Shown one piece after another: positions 36,918-44,647 of a stretch of DNA of 64,000 bases. The notes below the pieces were generated by a model. It did not search any database and was not told where the DNA came from. It was given only the letters and a program-made list of their open reading frames with translations. The first letter of the stretch is position 1; the number at the start of each line of letters is the position of its first letter. Made by a program: the position numbers and the translations under genes. This stretch comes from Candidatus Cloacimonadota bacterium (GTDB lineage: Bacteria > Muiribacteriota > UBA6191): NCBI GenBank assembly GCA_019454875.1, contig JACFNL010000003.1, positions 1 to 64,000 of the forward strand. Direction: 5' to 3'.

Positions 36918-37575
36918 AGGATACCTCTTCTTCGGCTTGGGATACGCTGAACCATCCCTGGAGTTCAGGATTGATATTTAGCCGCTTACATTCTTGTAAA
37001 ACAAGCTGTTCTATCCACTGAAATACGCAACTGTAATATTGTGATTCCATGACTCTAGGGCGTAACAAAATGGAGGAAACAAATCGACCCAGATGGTCTC
37101 GCATAAATTTGAGCATTCCATCGGAAACAATTGCTACTCCCTCTAAATCCTTCTCGTTTTGTAGATAGATAAGCTTCATCATCATCAAACTGTAAAATTC
37201 AAGTTCTACAGAAACATGATCGATCATCTCTGTTCCATCTACAAAATCAAAGCCAAAAGCTTTATAGAAACCGGCAATATCAGAAAGTTCATTAGTTTTA
37301 AACATAGATCTTTCACGCCCATATTCAGTCTCATAAAGAGGGTTTAAGCTTTTAGAAAGATCAAAAATAGATAGATACTCAGAACTCAGTTCCTCAACAT
37401 TAAAGTCTTTGTTCCCAATCAACTGTTCTAATTTGTTTTGCAGCGGCTGCAAAATCTCAAAATCTTTGTCTTTTAATAACTCACTGACACAAACTAGATA
37501 GTTCTGATCAGGATATCCTGAAAGTACAGAAGCTAAAACAAAAGGGCCTGGATTGATTGTACTAATACTGTCCAT
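36904..37575 (-). CDS. TorD/NarJ-like chaperone of the molybdoenzyme
   Basis: The 223-residue all-helical protein has the TorD-family look: LSEYLSIFDLSKSLNPLYETEYGR, FKTNELSDIAGFYKAFGFDF, DHVSVELEFYSLMMMKLIYL and a conserved helix DHLGRFV. Such chaperones hold the catalytic subunit until the cofactor is inserted and guard its Tat signal. It lies one nucleotide after the gamma subunit gene, the position of the delta subunit in ebd, ser and clr operons. Confidence 0.85.
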   Translation of the reverse strand: MDSISTINPGPFVLASVLSGYPDQNYLVCVSELLKDKDFEILQPLQNKLEQLIGNKDFNVEELSSEYLSIFDLSKSLNPLYETEYGRERSMFKTNELSDIAGFYKAFGFDFVDGTEMIDHVSVELEFYSLMMMKLIYLQNEKDLEGVAIVSDGMLKFMRDHLGRFVSSILLRPRVMESQYYSCVFQWIEQLVLQECKRLNINPELQGWFSVSQAEEEVSCAQI

Positions 37576-37576
37576 C

Positions 37577-38431
37577 TTAACGCTCCATCAGTAATAATGG
37601 TGTCCAAGCCATGGTTAGCGACTTCATGCCCCCCACTTCCTCATTTTCTCCCTGCCACACAGCAAAAGCTACATGACTTTTTCCACCTTCCTGTAAGGAG
37701 GAACCGTCCTGATACTTCAGAGGGCGTAAGATATAGACCTTCCACTCATTATTCTCCCAAACTCCAAAAGCTGAAGCCTGTGGATTAGGACGAGTCACCG
37801 TAGTAGAAAATCCCTCGGCCATCAACTCATCAATCCCTTGCGGTTTATAGTATGACTTAGGATTTCCGGCCGCAGTGCCACCAAGAAAAGCATCCTTTTG
37901 TTCTTGAGTCGCCTTGGGAATATTGCCAGTGAATTTGTAGTCCTGAGGATACATATCCACAGTCATATTAGGATATATCTGTTGAATTTCGCGTTTTGAA
38001 CCCTGCTTTACATCCATTTGATACTGATATCTCCAGTGAAAAATATGCACAGGATTACCTTGATGCCCCATAATTACCGCTGGAGGTTGTAAATTATCAT
38101 TGATCGGAAATTGCACGGCCACGGCATCAGAGTAGCTTTTGAGCTTATCTGAATCGTTGATCTGAGGGTCAGACCAGCGCAGACGCAATGCCAGATTTTT
38201 GCCATCATGCAAGGCAGTAACAAAAACATTGGCAACAGAGGTTTGTTTGGGTTTAGGTGTCACCATAGGCTGGGCCATTAGGGAAACACTAAACTCCTTA
38301 TCAGCATTTTGCCAAACCGCAACACTTTGGTAATCTTGGGATAAATTGGTTGTAACCTTCTTTACATTAATTTGGGCAAAGGAAACAGTGCTTAAAAAGA
38401 TTGTGCTTAAATAAAATCGTATTGGGCTCAT
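37577..38431 (-). CDS. Gamma subunit, periplasmic haem-b protein of the EbdC/SerC/DdhC type
   Basis: From the ATG at 38431 (SD GAGGTGG) the protein has 284 residues and a signal peptide (MSPIRFYLSTIFLSTVSFAQ). The mature part matches the ethylbenzene-dehydrogenase-related haem domain: VFVTALHDGKNLALRLRWSD, DAVAVQFPIND, VHIFHWRYQYQ, and a C-terminal WKVYILRPL. In known relatives a single haem b with Met and Lys ligands passes electrons between the Fe-S subunit and a periplasmic cytochrome. This confirms a soluble alpha-beta-gamma enzyme. No cytochrome c gene accompanies it. Confidence 0.85.
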   Translation of the reverse strand: MSPIRFYLSTIFLSTVSFAQINVKKVTTNLSQDYQSVAVWQNADKEFSVSLMAQPMVTPKPKQTSVANVFVTALHDGKNLALRLRWSDPQINDSDKLKSYSDAVAVQFPINDNLQPPAVIMGHQGNPVHIFHWRYQYQMDVKQGSKREIQQIYPNMTVDMYPQDYKFTGNIPKATQEQKDAFLGGTAAGNPKSYYKPQGIDELMAEGFSTTVTRPNPQASAFGVWENNEWKVYILRPLKYQDGSSLQEGGKSHVAFAVWQGENEEVGGMKSLTMAWTPLLLMER

Positions 38432-38438
38432 ATCCACC

Positions 38439-39569
38439 TCAAGGAGTATTGTTTCTGACCGCACCAAATTTTTCATCAAATGCTGTCCGGGTAATCATTT
38501 TTTCCACCAATGGAACACTCACTAGCTCGTCCCCACTCTCATCGTAGCCAAAGGCAAAATCGTCTTTGACTTCAAAACGCCGAATGATTCGATCGGTACT
38601 GCCCATTAACATCAAAAGCCCTTGTGCGACCTTATCGTCTTTGAGTATACGGTAAGCATCAATGGCCTGATTCACATTCGGACCAAACATTTGCTGCAAA
38701 TATTCCTGGTTGGCGTGAACTGGTGGAATATAATAGATATTGGGTTCGAGTCCTAGCTGTGGGTAGTATGGAAGAGCAAGACCGGCCTTATGTACAAGAT
38801 AATCTACAGGATTGTCTGCTTTTGCGTTCCATGGGGGATTAATAAAACCCATAATTCGGATCTTCCCAATGCAATTAACTACACATTGAGGTTGTAGTCC
38901 CTGTTCTACGGCTGGATAACAACCAATACACTTCTCACTTACCCTAGTATGTGGATTGTACATGGATTTTTTATACGGACATGCTTTGACACATTCCCCA
39001 TAACCACGACAACGGGACTGATCAATTAACACGACCCCATCTTCCTGCCGCTTATAGATAGCTTTTCGCGGACAGGCAGCCAGACAGGCTGGATAAGTAC
39101 AATGAGCGCAGGTTCGGGGAAGATAAAAAAACCATTTGTCGTGTTTTAAAGATAGATAATCACCACCATTTACCTGATTGGCACAATCATCTTCACCATG
39201 ATTTGGATACATCCAGTCTTGATCTTCAGGGCTAAAATGTGCGGCTTTTTCATGTGCTTCGGCCGCCTCATAAATTGTTTTGCCGTAGTAGGGCTTTTTT
39301 GCTTCCCAGGCCTGGTGTCCTAATCTCTCAAGTACCCTGACATCCCAAGCTAATGGATAGGAACCATAAGGTTTGGTCTCAACATTGTTCCAGAGCATGT
39401 ATTCCTGACCCTTGCCACTGGTCCAGGTAGTTTTACATGCCAGGGTACAAGTCTGACAGGCAATACATTTATTTAAGTCAAAAACGATTGCCCATTGTTT
39501 TTTTGGTCTATTTTCTGCGTAGGGATATTCCATTTCCCTATCAATTTGCCAGTTTTTTACTTTCGCCAT
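38439..39569 (-). CDS. Beta subunit, four-cluster iron-sulfur protein
   Basis: The 376-residue protein has four cluster-binding groups as in NarH/EbdB/SerB: CIACQTCTLACKT, CAHCTYPACLAACPRKAI, CRGYGECVKACPYKK and KCIGCYPAVEQG...CVVNC. In the third group a Tyr stands where the second Cys would be, as Trp does in NarH, predicting a [3Fe-4S] cluster. It has no signal peptide and would be exported with alpha by the Tat system. SD GAGAGGAA precedes the start. Confidence 0.94.
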   Translation of the reverse strand: MAKVKNWQIDREMEYPYAENRPKKQWAIVFDLNKCIACQTCTLACKTTWTSGKGQEYMLWNNVETKPYGSYPLAWDVRVLERLGHQAWEAKKPYYGKTIYEAAEAHEKAAHFSPEDQDWMYPNHGEDDCANQVNGGDYLSLKHDKWFFYLPRTCAHCTYPACLAACPRKAIYKRQEDGVVLIDQSRCRGYGECVKACPYKKSMYNPHTRVSEKCIGCYPAVEQGLQPQCVVNCIGKIRIMGFINPPWNAKADNPVDYLVHKAGLALPYYPQLGLEPNIYYIPPVHANQEYLQQMFGPNVNQAIDAYRILKDDKVAQGLLMLMGSTDRIIRRFEVKDDFAFGYDESGDELVSVPLVEKMITRTAFDEKFGAVRNNTP

Positions 39570-39600
39570 GATTCTATTCCTCTCAGTTTTTGTGCAGTTA

Positions 39601-42600
39601 CTATTCCTTGCCTGGTTTTAAGAAACCACCAGCCAGATAAGCTTTCATGGCTTTGTTTTCATAAGTTGGTCGATAACCAAGCTCGGCCGGGCGAAATTTG
39701 CCTTTGCCACCAATACCCCCAGCTTCTGCCTTGCTCATTTTGACAAAAGCTTCACGAGGTGCTCCATTTGTACAATGGATATCTGGTTCAAACCCCTTAT
39801 CCATTCCCTGTCCAAACATGGTTTTGTGAACCAGAGTTTCTGTTTGTAGGGTTGGTCGAAGCCATGCTCTGGTCGCACTTTGATGGGAGCCGTAGCGATA
39901 TAGGGACTGATAGTTGGTTTCCGGTGACTTAGCCAATCCATCTTCTCTTGTTTCATGTCCCTTAACGCTACCAAATGTGGCACCATACATATTGTGCCAA
40001 GTACGGGCAATCCCCTTGGGTGTGCCCGGATAATAACGGGCTCTGAGCATAAGTCGAGAGACCTTATACTCCTCAGTTCCTTCTGTCCAGTTACGAAACG
40101 GTCGATCTTCAGGATCGGCATCAATATAAATGTAGTCTCCGTCCTCTACGCCCATTGCTTTGGCATCATCTGGATTGATATCTACATAGCCCTCTGTCAC
40201 AAAAGGCTGTCGGCTATCTCTTCTGTAAACATCCCCAAAGGGACCAAAAAACATCGCATTAAAATCTGTGTCAATTGGTGTGGAGTGTGCCCCATGCCTA
40301 TATTTGGGAGTATGGTACACATGAGAAAACTTAAGCTTTAACTTCAAGGGATGTTTACTGTTTAAAACCTCATCAGTGGACATGATGACATTTCTGACCT
40401 GTCTAGTTTCACAAGATAAGTCGCTTGTGGAAAAGCCCCAATCTTCAGGTTTTAATGGGCGAATGGCATCATGTGGGGCAGCTACAATGACATTGGGCTC
40501 ATAATGTGTAGAATCCACCGGTTCCCGGTAAACCACAAGATTTTCCCCATGTTCAATAAATTCCTTCTCGAATCGGTAAAACTCAAGTCTACCTGACTTG
40601 GTATGCCAAGGTTCTTCGCCTAATGCTTGTTCATAAGATGAAATCCTGGGATAGGTTCTCATATTCATCAGGGCTGGGATTCCTTCCTTGGCCTTGGCCC
40701 GTAAATCATTAAACTGATATCCCTTTAACGAGGCAGAAGCATCAATGATTCTTTGGATATACTCCTCTGTTTTGCCAGCAAAAACAAAATGAAAAACATC
40801 CTTTAATCGTGGTTCTTCAATTTTTTCGGCAATCGCTTTGGCAACCCCGGCTAAAATTTCAATATCTGCTTTAGTGTCAAAGATTCTTGGTAATGGAGTT
40901 TCTGGATACACCTGAACAAAAGGATTGGTACAGGAACCGGTAATGTCAGGAACCTTTACTTCTGCCCAGCTATCTGCCGCATATACAATATCAGCATATT
41001 CACAGGAACCCGTCCACCACCAGTCGGCATAGGCAATAAACTCGACTTTAGGCAGAGTATTCATCACCACATCATAGTGCCATTTGGTATTCCCAATTGT
41101 GGAGTTCGAGTTACTGTTCCACATAAATTTGGTTGGGCTAGGCATGTGTTCTTTGGGGGTAAACATTTTTTTACCCACTTTTAAGGGACGATCTCCATAG
41201 TTAAAAAAATGCAGGGACTCATACTGTAAAAACTTACGAGTCTTGGGTTTTTGCCCTTCTTCAAGACTGAGATTAAATGGGTCTTCCATAGCATAAACGG
41301 GTTCCCCACCAATAATGGCAGATCGATAATTTCCTGCATAACTACCAACATTACCACCAGGGAAACCAACATTTCGGGTAAGGGCAGCCACCAGAAAAAT
41401 GGCCCGGTCTTTTAAATCAGCATTAAAAAACTGGTTTGGTCCCATACCTACGGCAAAAAGAGTTTTTTCCTTATTCTGCGAAATCATTTGTGCCAGTTTA
41501 TAAATTCCAGGAACTGGGCAGCCTGTGATCTGACTGGTTTTTTCGGGTGTAAAATTTTGATCCAGATATTCTTTGGTCAGATCAAAAACGGTTCTTACTC
41601 TAACTTCCTGACCATCTAACAACCTAACAGTAGTTTGGGCGTTTAAATCAGGAGTGATACCAAGCTTCTCAAAACCTGGGCCAAAATCATCTCTGGTGAC
41701 TACAGATATTTTTTTGTCTTCATCCATAACCAGATAAGGGGCAAAATGATCTTTCATGGTATCGGGAGCAAATTGTTGGGTCTGGGATAGGTTGTTAACC
41801 TTTTCCTTTTTATTTTTGAAGCTAATAGACTTAAGTTCTTTGGCTACAAAACCATCAATCACCTCATGAGGTCTTAAGGGTTGTAGCGTATCCATGCGGA
41901 TTAGAAACGGTAGGTCGGTGTTTTTTTGCACCCATTCCCGATCATACCAGTTGCGTTGTATTAAGACCTGAGCCAGGCCTAATGCAAAAGCAGGATCCGT
42001 GCCGGGGCGAATAATTGCCACTTCATCACATTTGGAGGCCGTTGCACTGTACTCCACCGTGACGGCTGCAATTTTTGCCCCCCGAATTCTAGCCTCTGTC
42101 ATCCAGTGGGAATCTGGCATTTTTGTAGTGATCCAATTCATGCCCCAGGAGATAATCAGATTGGCGTATTCAGTACAGCTTAAATCGAAATCATTGGTTT
42201 GAGCACCGGTTACCATGGGATGTCCTGGTGGGAGGTCGGTGTGCCAACTATAGGAGTCCCATCCACGAGCTCCTTTAGCTTCGTCCGAAGAAACTCCCCT
42301 AATTTTGGCATCCATTAAAGCAAGGCTGTTGGCCATGCGGTACATTCCAAACAAACGGGTTGCTCCAAGAAAGGCCATCCCACCGCGTAATTTGAAGGTC
42401 TGTAGGCCCGACCCGCCCATAGAATCGATCATTTCTGGCTCATAGCCTTGGAGGCGAAGGTATTCTGCTCCCTTTTCTCCACTGTAAGTTTTGGCAATGT
42501 TTTCGGCAGCCAGGGCAGTATATTTAAAGATCTCATCCCAACTGGCTCTTAACCATTTGTCACGGCCTCGTTGAAAATATTTGGGATCTGGTTTTCCTGT

Positions 42601-43074
42601 ATCTTTGTCTCTAGGAAATCCTGCATCAATCCACTCCTTATAGCCTCGGCGTATCATTGGGGCTTTTAAGCGACGATCACCATATACCCGCCGCCCCAAA
42701 GCCAGACCCTTCTGGCAAATTCTGGGATCCCAGCGATGTGATGCACGGTTACCATAAAGATCCTGTGCCTTGCCATAACCAAAGGAGGGGCCAATTCTAA
42801 GAACTACCCCATTTTTCATATAGGTCTTTAAGAGACAGTTGTGGGTATCATTAGGGGCACATAAAAAGTGGAAGTGGCTGTCTGGCTTGAAAATATTTCG
42901 ATAGACACTTTCCCATTCTCTATCTGGATATTGAGCTAGTGGGTTATCAATAGTCATTGGCTTAAAATACTTTAAAGGAGCACTCATGACTTTGGAACCA
43001 ATACCTAAAGCCGTAGTTACTGCTGCTCCTTTAATAAAGGATCTTCTATTGATCTCAAACTTTTTATCCGCCAT
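39601..43074 (-). CDS. Catalytic alpha subunit, type II DMSO-reductase family molybdoenzyme, substrate unknown
   Basis: The 1157-residue protein has a Tat signal (RRSFIKGAAVTTALGIGSK, residues 10-28). Near the N-terminus, C72, C80 and C120 with H67/H69 are candidates for the FS0 cluster (FLCAPNDTHNC, DPRICQKG). WHTDLPPGHP at about 278-287 corresponds to the NarG/EbdA loop region that supplies an Asp ligand to Mo. Further bis-MGD segments include IISWGMNWITTKMPDSHW, RNVGFPGGNVGSYAGNYR and the C-terminal ARTWHNMYGATFG. With EbdC-type gamma and TorD-type delta it belongs with periplasmic ethylbenzene dehydrogenase and the chlorate, selenate and DMS enzymes, but the FS0 spacing differs from NarG. 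I cannot name the substrate. SD GGGGGA precedes the start. Confidence 0.92.
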   Translation of the reverse strand: MADKKFEINRRSFIKGAAVTTALGIGSKVMSAPLKYFKPMTIDNPLAQYPDREWESVYRNIFKPDSHFHFLCAPNDTHNCLLKTYMKNGVVLRIGPSFGYGKAQDLYGNRASHRWDPRICQKGLALGRRVYGDRRLKAPMIRRGYKEWIDAGFPRDKDTGKPDPKYFQRGRDKWLRASWDEIFKYTALAAENIAKTYSGEKGAEYLRLQGYEPEMIDSMGGSGLQTFKLRGGMAFLGATRLFGMYRMANSLALMDAKIRGVSSDEAKGARGWDSYSWHTDLPPGHPMVTGAQTNDFDLSCTEYANLIISWGMNWITTKMPDSHWMTEARIRGAKIAAVTVEYSATASKCDEVAIIRPGTDPAFALGLAQVLIQRNWYDREWVQKNTDLPFLIRMDTLQPLRPHEVIDGFVAKELKSISFKNKKEKVNNLSQTQQFAPDTMKDHFAPYLVMDEDKKISVVTRDDFGPGFEKLGITPDLNAQTTVRLLDGQEVRVRTVFDLTKEYLDQNFTPEKTSQITGCPVPGIYKLAQMISQNKEKTLFAVGMGPNQFFNADLKDRAIFLVAALTRNVGFPGGNVGSYAGNYRSAIIGGEPVYAMEDPFNLSLEEGQKPKTRKFLQYESLHFFNYGDRPLKVGKKMFTPKEHMPSPTKFMWNSNSNSTIGNTKWHYDVVMNTLPKVEFIAYADWWWTGSCEYADIVYAADSWAEVKVPDITGSCTNPFVQVYPETPLPRIFDTKADIEILAGVAKAIAEKIEEPRLKDVFHFVFAGKTEEYIQRIIDASASLKGYQFNDLRAKAKEGIPALMNMRTYPRISSYEQALGEEPWHTKSGRLEFYRFEKEFIEHGENLVVYREPVDSTHYEPNVIVAAPHDAIRPLKPEDWGFSTSDLSCETRQVRNVIMSTDEVLNSKHPLKLKLKFSHVYHTPKYRHGAHSTPIDTDFNAMFFGPFGDVYRRDSRQPFVTEGYVDINPDDAKAMGVEDGDYIYIDADPEDRPFRNWTEGTEEYKVSRLMLRARYYPGTPKGIARTWHNMYGATFGSVKGHETREDGLAKSPETNYQSLYRYGSHQSATRAWLRPTLQTETLVHKTMFGQGMDKGFEPDIHCTNGAPREAFVKMSKAEAGGIGGKGKFRPAELGYRPTYENKAMKAYLAGGFLKPGKE

Positions 43075-43084
43075 AAATCCCCCT

Positions 43085-43384
43085 TTAGGATATGTGATAA
43101 GCCGTTGCTGTGATTGAGGACAGGACTACATCCTTAGGCCAGGTTTCTTTCAGATGTAAATAAATCTGACCATCATCCCCTATGGAAAGTCTTAAATAAT
43201 GACCTTCATTAATATCTTTGACGCGAATCCCCTCGGGCAGAGATTCAATAAAAATCGAACTACTGGAACCTATTGTCAGGTTTTGGGCCATCCCTACTGG
43301 AAAATTCTGGAAGGAACCTAGTTTGTATTTTGCAGGTGAGCCGCTCAAGGCCCTAAAAAACTGCCTGCGACTCATTTGGCTCAT
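43085..43384 (-). CDS. Small unknown protein with a Tat-like RRxFF motif but no hydrophobic stretch
   Basis: The 99-residue protein starts MSQMSRRQFFRALSGSPAKY, which copies the twin-arginine consensus, but the next 20 residues are not hydrophobic enough for a signal. The rest is beta-rich (SSSIFIESLPEGIRV, YLRLSIGDDGQIYLHL). It lies 10 nt before the catalytic subunit gene and overlaps the upstream gene by an ATGA. It may be an accessory subunit or a maturation factor. No family is recognised. Confidence 0.65.
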   Translation of the reverse strand: MSQMSRRQFFRALSGSPAKYKLGSFQNFPVGMAQNLTIGSSSSIFIESLPEGIRVKDINEGHYLRLSIGDDGQIYLHLKETWPKDVVLSSITATAYHIS

Positions 43385-44178
43385 GCTCTCTCCCCGTAAA
43401 CAGATATGGGACTGGCATCCCTTAAAGTTAAATGAGGAAACTTCTGTTTGATTTTTTGAATCAAAAGATTACGAAAAAAACTAACGGAAGCCGAACATCC
43501 AACAGCTTCTTTGGGTTCCATTTTATAGACAAGCGCGTTTTCCAAAAGCCCTAAAAAACTCAGTTTCATCTTTTGTCTGTCAAATTCATGAACCAACAAA
43601 TCAAGTTCCACCTGCATATTTTCACTAGCAGGGGCATAGCGGTCTGGATTTCTCCACATAGCATCCGTAGGAATTGGTTCTTCGTTAAAAAAAACATCTT
43701 TGCAGGTTGTGTCCCCACTCATGACGGAGTGATGACGCGCATAACCTACCTCATCGCTTAAACCAAGAACCAGGCCATCGATGGATTCCCTAAAATATTG
43801 ACAGGCCCTACTACCAAAATCCTGACCTGTTTTACAACCTGTACGCAAAAGTGCCACGGCCTTAGGCTTTACAATCCAGTTTCCTGCAAAACATGGAATT
43901 GCAAAGGATGAGAGATGATTTTGAAAATCTTCTTTTTCCCAGGAGAGCCCTATGTGTTTTTGGTAACCTCGGCCCAATTGTGAGGAATTCAAAAACAATT
44001 GATTCAGTAATTGTTCAAATTGCTCCACTTCAAGTTCATTTAGACTGGCAATCACTTCTGATTCTGAAGACATTTTGACATGGATGACCTGGTTGTATGC
44101 AGAAACACGAGCTCTCAACCAACGAGATTTTAAGTCCTCAATTGTACTATCTACCATTGTGTTTTCTTGCGCTTCCAT
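43381..44178 (-). CDS. First gene of the molybdoenzyme operon, Cys-containing cytoplasmic protein of unknown function
   Basis: The 265-residue protein has helical ends and a central segment with RTGCKTGQDFGSRAC and HHSVMSGDTTCKDVFF. The GD-x2-C spacing is reminiscent of ATC-hydrolase/4-vinyl-reductase-like folds, but this is only a resemblance. No signal peptide or DNA-binding motif is evident. Being first in the operon it could be a sensor, a substrate-processing enzyme or a maturation factor. The start could also be 44157. Confidence 0.6.
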   Translation of the reverse strand: MEAQENTMVDSTIEDLKSRWLRARVSAYNQVIHVKMSSESEVIASLNELEVEQFEQLLNQLFLNSSQLGRGYQKHIGLSWEKEDFQNHLSSFAIPCFAGNWIVKPKAVALLRTGCKTGQDFGSRACQYFRESIDGLVLGLSDEVGYARHHSVMSGDTTCKDVFFNEEPIPTDAMWRNPDRYAPASENMQVELDLLVHEFDRQKMKLSFLGLLENALVYKMEPKEAVGCSASVSFFRNLLIQKIKQKFPHLTLRDASPISVYGERA

Positions 44179-44270
44179 AAAATAGGTATTTTTTACACTA
44201 CTTTTAGCTTGAATTTCAATATAAATCTATCAAATATGGAAAATTTATATCCCATAATAGATCATTTGCT

Positions 44271-44303
44271 TGTCAAAATAGCGTTTGTAGGGGATTCCCC
44301 TAC
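44271..44303 (-). promoter_or_regulatory. Promoter and palindromic activator-type site of the molybdoenzyme operon
   Basis: On the minus strand the inverted repeat GTAGGGG-N3-CCCCTAC (44303-44287) lies 10 nt upstream of TTGACA (44276-44271), about 95-125 bp before the first gene. The -10 is ambiguous in the AT-rich stretch that follows. A site just upstream of -35 suggests a dimeric activator. The arm order does not match NarL (TACYYMT). Confidence 0.6.
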
Positions 44304-44340
44304 GATCCATAATGAGACTCTCTGAGAAACAATCTCGTCG

Positions 44341-44361
44341 ATAAAAACAAATTTGTATACT
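44341..44361 (+). promoter_or_regulatory. HEPN-MNT leader, right copy
   Basis: The same palindrome ACAAATTTGT (44347-44356) overlapping TATACT (44356-44361) as at 34461. It is followed by an SD (AGGAGTG) and the HEPN start codon. Confidence 0.6.
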
Positions 44362-44380
44362 GGTGGTTAGGAGTGAAACG

Positions 44381-44640
44381 ATGGCTCTGAATGTCAATCA
44401 TCTAATGCGCACTGCTGACACCTTGGAGCAGGCTTTGTTCGCTATTGATAATCACAATCGAGGCGATGATGTGCTCTTTGATCTTTATCGCAACGCTGCC
44501 ATCAAGAGTTTTGAACTATCGCGCCAACCGCAACAACACTGCCCATGCTGGTCGAAGTGCACCTGTGGGCACAATTACCCAATTCTTTTCATAGTAACAT
44601 CGAAGCTGGATATGTAGTGCTACAGGAGGCACGGGCATAA
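44381..44640 (+). pseudogene. Broken HEPN-MNT operon: HEPN N-terminus joined to the MNT 3' end
   Basis: The ATG at 44381 starts a HEPN/HI0074-like protein (LMRTADTLEQALFAIDNH, LFDLYRNAAIKSFELS). After about 50 codons the sequence switches, at about 44539, into the MNT tail, in a frame that ends at 44617. The MNT stop (TAA) is at 44638-44640. The HEPN catalytic R-x4-6-H region and the MNT active site are both lost. An internal deletion of the ancestral HEPN-MNT operon explains it. Confidence 0.8.
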
Positions 44641-44647
44641 ACTGTCG
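44539..44647. repeat. 109-bp direct repeat, right copy
   Basis: Identical to 34723-34831 and in the same orientation. It ends exactly one base before the stop codon (44648-44650) of the kinase gene on the minus strand. Confidence 0.97.

Noticed and set aside
39735-40124. 129-codon minus-strand frame within the molybdoenzyme alpha gene
   Set aside because: Same strand but another phase of a clear catalytic subunit; it has no start signals.
44209-44219. TTGAATTTCAA as an FNR/CRP-type site before the molybdoenzyme operon
   Set aside because: The half-sites are separated by one base; FNR sites need four between TTGAT and ATCAA.
44287-44303. NarL 7-2-7 site
   Set aside because: NarL sites read TACYYMT then the inverse; here the arms are GTAGGGG then CCCCTAC, the opposite order, with a 3-nt spacer.
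34441-44647. Composite transposon
   Set aside because: No transposase or terminal inverted repeats are present; the flanking repeats are TA-operon fragments rather than insertion sequences.
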